Shown one piece after another: positions 15,794 through 24,531 of a stretch of 39,387 nucleotides of DNA. Each line of letters begins with the position of its first letter. The first letter of the stretch is position 1. This DNA is from a bacterium. Lineage in GTDB: Bacteria > Bdellovibrionota_C > UBA2361 > RFPC01. The position numbers and the translations under genes were made by a program. The stretch spans positions 1 through 39,387 of the forward strand of contig JAUIIO010000013.1 in the NCBI GenBank assembly GCA_030431715.1, read 5' to 3'. Under the pieces are notes generated by a model. The model had not been told where the DNA came from. It did not search any database and was given only the letters and a program-made list of their open reading frames with translations.

Positions 15794-16657
15794 ATGGCTT
15801 TGAATATTCGTACAAACATAGCTTCTGTAAATGCTCAGAACAATCTGAGTAGGTCGAGCCGGGGCTTGGCGACAGCCTTTGAAAGGCTCTCTTCCGGGCT
15901 AAGAATTAACCGGGCGATGGATGATGCTGCAGGACTTGCTATTGCCGAGACACTTAAAGCAGATGCTAGAATCGCACAGGTTGCAATCCGAAATGCCAGT
16001 GATGGTATTTCAATTATTGCGATAACAGATGGTGCTATCTCTTCTATCACTGAGGTAATGAGTCGACTTGCTGAACTAGCAGAACAATCTGCGAACGGTG
16101 TATATGATGTTGGTCAACGTTCGGCACTTCAACTTGAATTTGTTGCTCTTATGAGTGAGGCTGAGCGTATCGCTCAAACTACCGAGTTTAACGGCCTTAA
16201 GCTTCTAAGTGGCGGTGGTACAGTAACATTTCAGGTTGGTTTTGATGGAACATCGGTATCTCAAGTAACCTACTCTGGTGTAGCTGCGACTCTGGCTTCA
16301 ATGGGACTTGCGCCTACAGGGTCTTCTACTCCTAGATATTCAATTAACGCCGCAACTAACCTCGCTGCCCAGTCTGCCTCACGATTAGCTCTGGATGCAA
16401 TTAACTCAGCAATTGTCTCTATTACAAGAAACAGAGGTACACTTGGAGCTGCGGAATCAAGGCTTGACCTTACAGTAAGAAACCTACAAGTTGCTCGTGA
16501 GAACTTCCAAGCTGCAGAAAGCCGTATCCGAGATGCCGATGTGGCCGCAGAGGCGGCAGAGCTCACAAGGCTTACTATTCTGCAACAGGCAGGAACAGCA
16601 ATCCTTGCTCAGGCCAACCAGCAACCACAGCTAGCACTCCAGCTTCTTGGTGGGTAG
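15794..16657 (+). CDS. fliC: Flagellin, short form (tandem paralogue)
   Basis: A 287-aa paralogue of the preceding gene, of equal length and similar along its whole length. It has the same start motif (LNIRTNIASVNAQNNL), RLSSGLRINRAMDDAAGLAIAE, and ending AILAQANQQPQLALQLLGG. AAAGGA is nine bases before ATG. No separate promoter is visible in the 35-base gap, so it probably shares the sigma-54 promoter. A tandem pair suggests a filament made of two flagellins. The gene is followed at once by the 205-bp hairpin duplication. Confidence 0.95.
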   Translation: MALNIRTNIASVNAQNNLSRSSRGLATAFERLSSGLRINRAMDDAAGLAIAETLKADARIAQVAIRNASDGISIIAITDGAISSITEVMSRLAELAEQSANGVYDVGQRSALQLEFVALMSEAERIAQTTEFNGLKLLSGGGTVTFQVGFDGTSVSQVTYSGVAATLASMGLAPTGSSTPRYSINAATNLAAQSASRLALDAINSAIVSITRNRGTLGAAESRLDLTVRNLQVARENFQAAESRIRDADVAAEAAELTRLTILQQAGTAILAQANQQPQLALQLLGG

Positions 16658-16659
16658 GT

Positions 16660-16864
16660 AAGGTAACCCGGATATCTACAGCAAAGAATCCACCTAGACC
16701 TTAACCTAGACCTATACCTGAACCAAATCACACTCCGATGATGGCTTAAACTTATTCTTGATCCAGAGTCTTTTTGGTTCAGGTATAGGTTAAGGTCTAG
16801 GTGCAGGTATTTTAAGAAAACGAAACAGGGAGTTTCTTAAATCCAATAGCCTCTCGCACTTTAT
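16660..16864. repeat. 205-bp direct repeat, copy 1, with long hairpin
   Basis: This is followed head to tail by copy 2 (16865-17069). It holds a hairpin with arms at 16693-16724 and 16776-16801, built from hexamers of the form CCTNNA (CCTAGA, CCTTAA, CCTAGA, CCTATA, CCTGAA). Its right end (about 16811-16862) is a decayed copy of the trpS 3' coding end, so the duplication began inside trpS. This copy is longer in the left arm by one hexamer. The hairpin may serve as terminator for the flagellin pair. Confidence 0.85.
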
Positions 16865-17069
16865 AAGGTAACCCAGATATCTGCAGCAAAGAATCCACCT
16901 AGACCTTAACCTGAACCTATACCTTGACCAGATCATATTCTGATGATGGCTTAATCTTATTCTTGATCCAGAGTTGTTTTGGTTCAGGTATAGGTTAAGG
17001 TCTAGGTGCAGGTATCTTAAGAAAACGAAACAGGCAATTTCTTAAACCCTATAGCCTCTCGCACTCTAT
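16865..17069. repeat. 205-bp direct repeat, copy 2, overlapping trpS
   Basis: Copy 2 carries a hairpin with arms at 16898-16929 and 16981-17006, again CCTNNA hexamers (CCTAGA, CCTTAA, CCTGAA, CCTATA, CCTTGA). From 17017 it is the real trpS 3' end. The right arms of both copies are identical, while the left arms differ by hexamer substitutions. Confidence 0.85.
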
Positions 17070-18006
17070 CAAGGACAGGTTGTCCCACCTCTAAAGCCTT
17101 ATCACGACCAGTTTTTAAAAGGGCATCAAGAGCAGCGGTGTCTTTCCTGAGTTCGAAATATCTTTCGCGAGCATCTTTGAGATCCTCGTTTATAACTTCA
17201 AAAAGCTCCTGCTTAGCGTGTCCCCAGCCAAGGCCTCCAGTACTAAGGCGTGACTCAAGATCTTTGTATTGATCTTGAGTAGCAAAATGGACAAAAAGAT
17301 CTGCTAACAGCGTCCCCTTTAACACTTTAGGCTCTTCAAGAGGAGTTGAGTCTGTAGTAATAGACATAATCTTCTTTCTAAGCTGTTTTTCCGTGCAAAA
17401 GAGAGGGATAACATTGTTGTAGGACTTTGACATCTTACGTCCATCGAGACCGGGAATAGTCATTACCGTCTCATTAATGTGAACTTCGGGCAGCTTTAAG
17501 AGCCCTTCACCGTATGTGGCGTTAATTGACCCGGCCATATCCCTTGCCATCTCTACATGTTGCTTCTGGTCTTTCCCCACTGGAACGAGATCTGGCTCGT
17601 ACATCAAAATATCAGCTGCCATAAGGAGTGGGTAAGCAAAAACACCGTGATTAACTTCCTGACCTTTGGCTGTTGCATCTTTGTACGAGTGAGCCTTTTG
17701 CAAGAATCCCATTCCGGTAACACAGCTCAAGTACCATGAGAATTCGGTCACCAGCGGAATATCACTCTGTCTATAAAGGATATGCTTCCCGGTATCGAGG
17801 CCAAGGGCAAGCCAAGTTGCTACAACATCATAACTCTGATTCCGAAGCGCCTCTGGGTCCTTATTCGTTGTAAGGGAATGCAGGTCGGCTATAAAGTAAA
17901 AGCACTCATACTCTTGCTGGAGATTTAATGCCTCACGTATGGTCCCCAAGTAGTTTCCTAGGTGAACCTCACCAGTAGCCCTAATGCCCGTAAGTGATCT
18001 TTTCAT
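17017..18006 (-). CDS. trpS: Tryptophanyl-tRNA synthetase
   Basis: A 329-aa class Ic synthetase of normal length. The HIGH-type motif is VHLGNYLG (residues ~14-21), with GIRATGEVH before it. The KMSKS loop is GRKMSKSYNN at about residues 190-199. It charges tRNA-Trp in the cytoplasm. The gene is convergent with the flagellin pair. Its last ~17 codons lie in repeat copy 2, and a degraded second copy of that end is found at about 16811-16862. Its start is ATG at 18006, with a weak RBS. Confidence 0.96.
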   Translation of the reverse strand: MKRSLTGIRATGEVHLGNYLGTIREALNLQQEYECFYFIADLHSLTTNKDPEALRNQSYDVVATWLALGLDTGKHILYRQSDIPLVTEFSWYLSCVTGMGFLQKAHSYKDATAKGQEVNHGVFAYPLLMAADILMYEPDLVPVGKDQKQHVEMARDMAGSINATYGEGLLKLPEVHINETVMTIPGLDGRKMSKSYNNVIPLFCTEKQLRKKIMSITTDSTPLEEPKVLKGTLLADLFVHFATQDQYKDLESRLSTGGLGWGHAKQELFEVINEDLKDARERYFELRKDTAALDALLKTGRDKALEVGQPVLDRVREAIGFKKLPVSFS

Positions 18007-18056
18007 AATCTTAATGCCTCTACCAGACAGCTTAGAGCCTGCGTACGAGAATGTCT

Positions 18057-18085
18057 ATTCTAGAGATTGGAATACGATTTAACAA
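18057..18085 (-). promoter_or_regulatory. Sigma-70-type promoter of trpS
   Basis: On the minus strand the -35 is TTGTTA (18085-18080), the spacer is 17 bp and the -10 is TAGAAT (18062-18057). The leader to the trpS ATG would be ~45 bases. No T-box or leader peptide is apparent. The rest of 18007-18257 is AT-rich and shows nothing else I can support. Confidence 0.55.
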
Positions 18086-18257
18086 TAAAAGTAATACATA
18101 TAATCCTTTTATTAATATTTTTCAGCTTAAAAGATATTAGCTTTAACCTAATTCCTCCTTTGGATAATAGATAAACGAAATAATTCCATTTTAAGGATTT
18201 CTTTAATGCCCGGCCTGAGAAATTATGAGCGAATTGTTTGCGTTTTGTTCTTAAAAT

Positions 18258-18626
18258 ATGTCGTTAAACACTGCTCAGGCTCTTGAACCAGATATTTGCG
18301 ACTCAGATGAGTCTGTTCTCACCGTTTATCCGGCTTCTGAAGAAGATTCGTCTCCTGCCCTTTTAAATTTTACGCTTGCTGCCCTTGAACGAGATCTGGC
18401 AGCAGGGAACCACCTTTCAAATATATATGAACGGCTGCAGCGAGAAGCCCCGGAACAGGGATATAAACCGCTATGTTTTGACGAACAATCACTGCGTCAT
18501 AGAAAAGACCTTTTGCGATTTGGAGGCAATCCAAATGTCGAAGAAACGCTGACTCATGCATTTGATTTTGAGATAAAGATACCCGGCGTTCACACAAGAC
18601 ACAGTCAGCAGAGAACTCAGGCTTAG
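18258..18626 (+). CDS. N-terminal piece of the GH13 protein (frameshifted)
   Basis: A 122-aa frame upstream of the GH13 catalytic frame. It is acidic and helical (LAALERDLAAGNHLSNIYERL). The downstream frame is open from 18572, so the two frames overlap by about 55 bases. Both read as plausible protein near the join (FEIKIPGVHTR, then GLEGFVFTEQLL). A single -1/+2 shift between ~18590 and 18620 would yield one ~730-aa enzyme. It may be a sequencing indel, a recent mutation or a genuine separate gene. No classic slippery heptamer is visible. Confidence 0.55.
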   Translation: MSLNTAQALEPDICDSDESVLTVYPASEEDSSPALLNFTLAALERDLAAGNHLSNIYERLQREAPEQGYKPLCFDEQSLRHRKDLLRFGGNPNVEETLTHAFDFEIKIPGVHTRHSQQRTQA

Positions 18627-18652
18627 AAGGATTTGTCTTCACCGAGCAACTC

Positions 18653-20452
18653 TTGCGAGAGCAGTACGGAGCAGATGCGCTGCTTCATCACGTTGAGCAA
18701 GGACATTACTTTGATTATCTGCAGCATGTATTTGAGCAGCAGCATTTTGATCCATTCGTAAATTCTGCTCTTCGTGAGTTTCGTCACATGGACATTGCGA
18801 TTGAAGAAAAATATGCGCAGCTGGTGGAATTTCTAAGTGACTACGTAAGAGACATACAATCTGCTGTTGAACCGTTTGATCGGGCTCAGTGGGCAAAGAT
18901 GGCGAATGTCTATTATGTATATCCGCGTACATTCAATTTAAAAGACTTTCGCTTAGAGCAGGGCCGCCCGGTTCCTGAGAGTGACGCATTTTTTGCAGAG
19001 CTTGATGAGCAAGATCTTATCTTTATTCGAGATCAGAGATGCATGGATTCTATCTGGTTTGAGGGGATGAGCCCAATTGGTGAGAGAAACCGCAAAGGAG
19101 ATGCGGGAGGATCGCCTTATAGCATCCGCGATCCTCTCACGATAAATCCTGATTATGGTACGGTGGAGGACTTTAAGCGAGTTGTTAACCTGATGCACAA
19201 GCTTGGAATGAAAGTCGAGGTAGGATTTGTGCCCAATCACACGGCTATGGATTCTGTACTCCTTACTGAGAATCCGAAGTACTTTGTCCATAAAGTAGCC
19301 GAAGCCGGCGAACAGCCGCCTGAAGGGGCTTTTGAATATAATCATACCGATGGGAAGCGCTATTTTATCGCTCACGGCGCTTTTGACTCGATGGGAGTCC
19401 ATAACTTTTTTACTGATACCGCGCAGCTAGATTACAGCAACCCAGCTACACGAAGAAAAATGATCGAGATTGCTGAGACCATGGTGCGAGAGTGGGGGGT
19501 AGATGGCTTTCGAATCGATATGTCTTATTGTGTCACCCAAGAATATTTCAAGCGTACATGGAATGACAGGTTTCGTGAGAAGAACAATTGGCCCGTTCCC
19601 GACGATGAACCTGATACCGAATTTCTGTATGAGCTTTACAGCCATATAAAGGCTATTTGTCCATGGTTTGCGACGTGGCATGAGGCTTACGATAAGTGGA
19701 ATACGCTGTCGGTAGCTGGCGCAAGTGTGATTTATGGTAAAAATAATATCGCAAGAGCTCGCGGTGCCGAACACTTTGGCTACTATGACGCTGTCGCCTC
19801 ACTACTTCCTGAGAATATACGGGAGGTCCTACGCCGGACAGAATTTCTATTTTGGCAACGTGGTGGTCCATCGGCGCTGCTCTTTGATGGAAACCATGAT
19901 GAGCCGGCGCTAAAGCGCAAGATGGGAGAGCGATACTGGAAAGGAGTAGCAACTTTTACAGCTCTGCTTCCTGGGGGAAGGCTCTTTCAAGCAGGACAGG
20001 AGATCGGAACAGACCAGGCAGATAAAGAAATTGAAGGCGATTTAAAACCACTCCCTTTTTCCAAACGTTCACAGATTGATTGGCTACATCCTGACGAAGA
20101 ACACGTCTCGCTCTATGAAAAGCTTAATGGCCTTCGGCGATATCACACCCTGCGAAATCCAAGAGTTGCTTTTCGGGCCTTAAGAGACATGCTCTTTGAA
20201 GAGACGGCGTGGGTAGGTTATGAGGTCACGACTAATAGCCAAAAAGATGCTGGATATATGGTACTCTGGAATCCAACTAATCAGTTTTGTGACTTTGATT
20301 TTGAGCGTGAGAGCTCCGGTGTATACGGAGGCTACCTCTCAGCAGGCGGATACCTCGTAATCGACCTTACAGATGGCCAAGTCCTAATGAGAGATAGCTT
20401 GTCACACCTAGGTATTTCTAAACGCCAGACTGCTCAGCACGCTATTTCTTAG
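18653..20452 (+). CDS. GH13 alpha-amylase-family glycosidase
   Basis: A catalytic GH13 barrel of 599 aa from TTG at 18653; no good RBS supports this start, and the frame is open back to 18572, as expected if the gene begins at 18258 and is frameshifted. Region I is VGFVPNHTA, region II GFRIDM (nucleophile Asp289), region III ATWHEAY (acid/base Glu344) and region IV FDGNHDEP (Asp416). All catalytic residues are present. The N-terminal ~80 residues are helical and the last ~100 form a beta-sandwich. It acts on alpha-glucosidic bonds; the subfamily is unclear, and regions II and III do not match GlgE. No signal peptide is seen, so it is probably cytoplasmic. Confidence 0.85.
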   Translation: MREQYGADALLHHVEQGHYFDYLQHVFEQQHFDPFVNSALREFRHMDIAIEEKYAQLVEFLSDYVRDIQSAVEPFDRAQWAKMANVYYVYPRTFNLKDFRLEQGRPVPESDAFFAELDEQDLIFIRDQRCMDSIWFEGMSPIGERNRKGDAGGSPYSIRDPLTINPDYGTVEDFKRVVNLMHKLGMKVEVGFVPNHTAMDSVLLTENPKYFVHKVAEAGEQPPEGAFEYNHTDGKRYFIAHGAFDSMGVHNFFTDTAQLDYSNPATRRKMIEIAETMVREWGVDGFRIDMSYCVTQEYFKRTWNDRFREKNNWPVPDDEPDTEFLYELYSHIKAICPWFATWHEAYDKWNTLSVAGASVIYGKNNIARARGAEHFGYYDAVASLLPENIREVLRRTEFLFWQRGGPSALLFDGNHDEPALKRKMGERYWKGVATFTALLPGGRLFQAGQEIGTDQADKEIEGDLKPLPFSKRSQIDWLHPDEEHVSLYEKLNGLRRYHTLRNPRVAFRALRDMLFEETAWVGYEVTTNSQKDAGYMVLWNPTNQFCDFDFERESSGVYGGYLSAGGYLVIDLTDGQVLMRDSLSHLGISKRQTAQHAIS

Positions 20453-20508
20453 CCTCGGGTGCTGTACTATAATTTGCGTTGCCGTCATATAACGTTATTG
20501 TAGAACAC

Positions 20509-21117
20509 ATGAAGAGTGATCCAGAAGCAGTTCCATTATCGCAAATTCTCATAAAGCATGCTCAAATCGTGCGTTTTACAATGCTTAATGAGGAGGTTTT
20601 TCCCGGCGGCGGCAGTGATACCGATTCGTCCCACCCTGAATCAATCGATGGGAAGTCGATCACGTTGGAGCAGACAGATGAAATAATTGCGGATCTCCTC
20701 TCTCCAGATTCAAAGTACAGAACGATTCATAACCTCACAGATAAGGATATTATAGAAATCGAAACTGACGTTACGAATTCAGAGACTCTTTATAAGTTTG
20801 CGGGACTTGGCTTTTCTGATGCCCTAATGGAGTTTGATCTTGTATGTGATTTTATGTGGGGTGATAGAAAAGACGAGGAGCCTGTACCTGTTGAAGTACA
20901 AAAACAGCTTAGAGGCGATATATACAGAACAGGAATGAAAGTTACCTATCAAGGGCAGGAGTATATCGTATGCAGACTTGATGCAAGCTCAGAGCACTAT
21001 CGAATGGAGCATGAAAATCATAATCTCTGTCTTGAAGAAGGAGATGTCATTCCTGAAGACGCTATTTTCCATGAGCTTAAAGTTATTTGTGCTAGATTTA
21101 TTGATACTGATGAATAA
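20509..21117 (+). CDS. Hypothetical acidic protein, ~202 aa
   Basis: Not recognised. I take the ATG at 20509 as start; a TTG at 20479 is in frame and would add 10 residues. The protein is acidic and soluble. It contains a Gly-rich loop (VFPGGGSDTD), a helix with DEIIADLLSPDSKYR, and a C-terminal half with beta-type segments (GMKVTYQGQEYIVCRLD, FHELKVICARFID). It follows the GH13 gene by 56 bases and precedes the RibK-like gene by 28, so the run 20509-23974 may be one operon. Confidence 0.6.
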   Translation: MKSDPEAVPLSQILIKHAQIVRFTMLNEEVFPGGGSDTDSSHPESIDGKSITLEQTDEIIADLLSPDSKYRTIHNLTDKDIIEIETDVTNSETLYKFAGLGFSDALMEFDLVCDFMWGDRKDEEPVPVEVQKQLRGDIYRTGMKVTYQGQEYIVCRLDASSEHYRMEHENHNLCLEEGDVIPEDAIFHELKVICARFIDTDE

Positions 21118-21145
21118 TCTTTCCTTAGACTAAGCAAGGATTGTG

Positions 21146-21583
21146 ATGCGTATATCGGGTAGAATTATTAAGGGACATGGTGTCGCATCAGGCACTGGGC
21201 GCTCACGCTACCCGGCAGGAACACTTTCACTTCAAAAACCTTTTTTTCAAAAGGATGGTCTGGATCTCAGCTCTTATTATGAAGGCACACTTAACATAGA
21301 TATTGCGCCGCACACATTTGAGATTTTAGAAGCAGATTATGTATTTAAAGAGCTAGCGTGGATTGATAGTCACCAACCAGAAACGTTTCTCTTTTGCTCT
21401 TGTGGGCTTACGTATAACAATGTCAACTACAATGGGCTCATCTATTATCCCAGCCCTGAAACAAAGGAGCGCCACTTCCAACCGCCAACAGTTTTAGAAG
21501 TGCTCGCCCCACCAGTAAAAGACATTTCTTACGGGGCGCAGATCGAGCTCACTTTGGATGAGTCTAAAATACGAATAGTATAA
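21146..21583 (+). CDS. RibK-like (CTP-dependent riboflavin kinase fold) protein
   Basis: A 145-aa protein. The pattern GRIIKGHGVASG...RYPAGTL, YYEGTLNIDI, and late PPTVLEVLAPPVKDI...G..IEL resembles the cradle-loop barrel of the archaeal CTP-dependent riboflavin kinase RibK (DUF120). There G-x-G near the N-terminus, PGTLNI, and H-x-x-x-V-x-E-L-I-A-P occupy the same order. The archaeal Thr/Asn nucleotide-binding residues appear as GTLNI here. If true, it is unusual in a bacterium, which normally uses FAD synthase (RibF). It might instead bind other nucleotides. AAGGA is five bases before ATG 21146; a GTG one codon upstream is less likely. Confidence 0.5.
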   Translation: MRISGRIIKGHGVASGTGRSRYPAGTLSLQKPFFQKDGLDLSSYYEGTLNIDIAPHTFEILEADYVFKELAWIDSHQPETFLFCSCGLTYNNVNYNGLIYYPSPETKERHFQPPTVLEVLAPPVKDISYGAQIELTLDESKIRIV

Positions 21584-21626
21584 GCCCCTTTTTGTCTTCC
21601 GCGAAGAGACCGTATATAAAGTAAAG

Positions 21627-22358
21627 GTGCTTTTAACATTTCTTACCTATAACGTTCATTCTTGTCTGAGCGCTCGGAAGGAGCCAAGCCTTGAGCTTGT
21701 GGCACGAGCCATACGTTCTTGTTCGCCTGATGTTGTAGCGCTTCAGGAATTAGACGCTGGTTGTGATCGAACAGATGGAATTCATCAGGCAGAGCACCTT
21801 GCCTCGGCCACCGGAATGAACGCAATATTTAAGCCTCTCGTTTCGCTCCACGGAGGAGAGTATGGATTTGGGTTTTTAGTTAAAAAGTCGATTAACGTGC
21901 TTGATGAATCAGTAGAACTTTTACCGAAACGCCACCCATCAAATGAACAACGCGGCTTACTAACGCTCACTTTGGAGATAAAAGGGCATACCTTTGCCTG
22001 TATGAACACACATTTATCTACTTCTCAGCGTGAACGTAAGTATCAGGTGCCTGTTGTGATGGAGATCATACAACGAAAGCTCAGTATGGGGCAGAATGTT
22101 GTTTTTATGGGCGATCTGAACGCCATACGCGGCGCAGAGACGATACGTACGTTTGGAAAATTACTACGGCCATGTAGGCCCGGCCTATTATCACCGGGCA
22201 CGTTTCCTTCGAAATATCCACTGCTCCAGCTTGATCACATCTTTTGTTCGAAGTCTCTGATGAATGTATCGTCTCGAGTCATTACAACAACAGTGTGTAG
22301 AGAGGCGTCAGATCATCTCCCACTAATGAGCAAAATTGAATTTGAAAGTTTGACATGA
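21627..22358 (+). CDS. Endonuclease/exonuclease/phosphatase (EEP) family protein
   Basis: A 243-aa EEP-fold hydrolase. Motifs in order are LTYNVHS (metal Asn), VVALQELD (metal Glu), MNTHLSTSQRER (catalytic region), VVFMGDLNA (Asp and Asn), LDHIF, and ASDHLPLM (catalytic Asp-His). All active-site positions look intact. These enzymes cleave phosphodiester bonds in nucleic acids, lipids or inositol phosphates. Start is GTG at 21627. The next gene's ATG overlaps its stop (ATGA), so EEP and PLD proteins are made together and probably act on the same material. No signal peptide is apparent. Confidence 0.9.
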   Translation: MLLTFLTYNVHSCLSARKEPSLELVARAIRSCSPDVVALQELDAGCDRTDGIHQAEHLASATGMNAIFKPLVSLHGGEYGFGFLVKKSINVLDESVELLPKRHPSNEQRGLLTLTLEIKGHTFACMNTHLSTSQRERKYQVPVVMEIIQRKLSMGQNVVFMGDLNAIRGAETIRTFGKLLRPCRPGLLSPGTFPSKYPLLQLDHIFCSKSLMNVSSRVITTTVCREASDHLPLMSKIEFESLT

Positions 22359-23974
22359 GTAAACTCTTAGAAAAAAAAGAAGATCACCATATCGTACCTC
22401 TTTTTACCGGAAATGATTCTCTTACGAGCCGTACCCTTCTCTTAAGAGAAGCGAAGGAGAACTGTGATATTATGACATTTCTCTGGCGTAACGATAGCTG
22501 CGGAAACTTTTACTTAGAAGAGTGTCAGAAGGCCGCAGCACGCGGAGTTCGGATACGCCTCCTTATTGATTTTTGGGCGCCGGGAACCACGAAAAACTCG
22601 ATCTTAACGAAGATGTTGGAATTATCCGAACAAGAGTTATTGCTTGAAATAAAGCTTTTTAATCCAGTAACAAATACCATAGCTCCAACCGACGGCGAAC
22701 TCCTCGTAAATGGCATTGCCGGATTTAAAAAACATAACAGAAGAATGCACGGCAAGCTCCAGATTATAGACGGTGCGGCAGGGATAGTTGGTGGTAGAAA
22801 TATAGGTGATGAATATTTTGACGCCCATGAAGTGCGGTCGTTCTTGGATTTTGAAGTCCTCTATCAAGGCCCTGAGGTAGAAGCCATGAAGCGCTCTTTT
22901 AATACTTTTTGGGAAGATGACAATTCAGTTGATCTTAAAGCTTTAAAAACAAACTCAAAGTTCCCGGAAATATCACTTTTTGATAGCGAAGAAGCGATTT
23001 CAGAAGGCGGGGAATTAACAACAGCATTTAAGGAGAATATTAATAACCCAGATCTTTTTTGGGAGAATCTGCTTCAAAAGAGTTATGCGCCAGATAATGT
23101 TGAATTTGTAAATGATTCTCCAAATGTGAATGCCCAGCAGCCAGTTTCGAGCGGAAAGAAGGCGGAAGAACTGCTTCAAGGGGCAGAAAGAGAAGTATGT
23201 ATCTCAACACCATACCTCATTCCGCCGCAGAAGCTTATCGATACACTCGCTCAAAAGGAAGCTTTGAAATTTTCAATATGCACAAACAGTCTTATTACCG
23301 CTGATAATCTCTACACCTATGCTGCTGGAATGAGAATGCGTGATTCGCTTTTTAAAAAGCTTAAGGTCAATATGTACGAGCTAAAAGACGAGCCGGAAGA
23401 CCTTAAGACATTCATTTCTACCTGTAATGAGCTTACCCAAAGAAGAGAGGGAAGACGCTCCGAACCAAAATCAGGCTTTGGAAGTAATAAGTACGAGACG
23501 AGTAAGCTACATTGTACGCTGCATGCCAAGTATTTTATCATTGATCGTTTCCGAAGCTGTATTGGTGCTATGAATCTTGATTCACGTTCACTCTATCACA
23601 ATACGGAAACGATACTGGTAATAGATGATAAAGACTTCGCAGAGAAAATGATTGAGCGTCATAAAATGATCGAAAAAGCAAAGAACAGTTGGGTAATAGC
23701 TCCCGTTGAACAGACAACTTCTGATGAAGCTTTAAAGAACGTTGCGAGTCTTATTGATTTAGAGAATCTGAAAGAGAAGTGGGTGCCGCTTAAAACACAT
23801 TCATTTACTACTGAAGAGAAGAAACTAAAAGAAGAGGTTCCAAGTATTGAACGTGAAGACTTCTACGATAAGTATACTTCTGCAGGAATGTTTCCGGGAG
23901 TTGATGAGTCAGATACTGATACTCAGGTATTTCTCTATAAACAATTGAGTAGGGCCTTTGGCGAACTTCTTTAG
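22355..23974 (+). CDS. Phospholipase D/cardiolipin-synthase-like protein
   Basis: A 539-aa PLD-superfamily enzyme with both HKD motifs. The first is HGKLQIID (His132), followed by GGRNIGDEYF. The second is HAKYFIID (His390), followed by IGAMNLDSRS. The presence of G-G-R-N and N-L-D-S-R-S fits the cardiolipin synthase/PLD phosphatidyltransferase pattern. No N-terminal membrane segments of the Cls type are visible, so a soluble or peripheral enzyme is likely. Its start overlaps the EEP stop by four bases (ATGA). The C-terminal ~90 residues are a charged extension of unknown role. Confidence 0.9.
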   Translation: MSKLLEKKEDHHIVPLFTGNDSLTSRTLLLREAKENCDIMTFLWRNDSCGNFYLEECQKAAARGVRIRLLIDFWAPGTTKNSILTKMLELSEQELLLEIKLFNPVTNTIAPTDGELLVNGIAGFKKHNRRMHGKLQIIDGAAGIVGGRNIGDEYFDAHEVRSFLDFEVLYQGPEVEAMKRSFNTFWEDDNSVDLKALKTNSKFPEISLFDSEEAISEGGELTTAFKENINNPDLFWENLLQKSYAPDNVEFVNDSPNVNAQQPVSSGKKAEELLQGAEREVCISTPYLIPPQKLIDTLAQKEALKFSICTNSLITADNLYTYAAGMRMRDSLFKKLKVNMYELKDEPEDLKTFISTCNELTQRREGRRSEPKSGFGSNKYETSKLHCTLHAKYFIIDRFRSCIGAMNLDSRSLYHNTETILVIDDKDFAEKMIERHKMIEKAKNSWVIAPVEQTTSDEALKNVASLIDLENLKEKWVPLKTHSFTTEEKKLKEEVPSIEREDFYDKYTSAGMFPGVDESDTDTQVFLYKQLSRAFGELL

Positions 23975-24046
23975 GAAGAGCCCATCTTCGTTCGACCTGT
24001 TTTGAGAAGTGTTTGACCGCAGATCTCGCAGAATACGTCGTAAAGG

Positions 24047-24430
24047 TTGGAGACGCGTACCCAAGATACTGAGACAAATATAGGATTTCGCTCCTTCGAG
24101 ATCGATGATTTTTCACTGGCAACAGCATCAGAGGCCTCGTCAGCTCAAGAGATATTTGTTGCCGAACGTGAGGTATTACAAACTCTGCAGGGTAATATCG
24201 GCGCTCTCCTTAGTCGGACTGAATCAGCGCTGGGGCTTAATGCGGCAACGGTGGAACAATATCAGGCGGCGAGAAGCCGTATTCTTGACGCTGATATAGC
24301 GCAGGAATCAGCGAACTTGGTGAGGCTACAAATACTTCAGCAGGCAACAACAGCCGTACTTGCTCAGGCAAATCAGCATCCGGGTATAGCACTTTCACTT
24401 TTAAATAGCACGGGTGGCTCTGTGCCATAA
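24047..24430 (+). pseudogene. Orphan flagellin C-terminal domain
   Basis: A 127-aa frame whose last ~85 residues are a flagellin C-terminal domain: REVLQTLQGNIGALLSRTES, AARSRILDADIAQESANLVRLQILQQATTAVLAQANQHPGIAL split over the C-terminus. There is no N-terminal flagellin domain and no proper start; the frame begins at TTG in poor context. It is either a relic of a deleted flagellin or a minor truncated protein. It shares DADIAQESANL with the FG-GAP flagellins, so it is closer to them than to the sigma-54 pair. PLD lies upstream. Confidence 0.75.
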
Positions 24431-24531
24431 GGGGAGTCATGATATATAAATTACGAAAAGGAACATTTTTGATGAGCGTAGAGATGAAGGTTTTACTTGT
24501 ATGGGGACACTTTGAAGCGAGTAGATAACTG

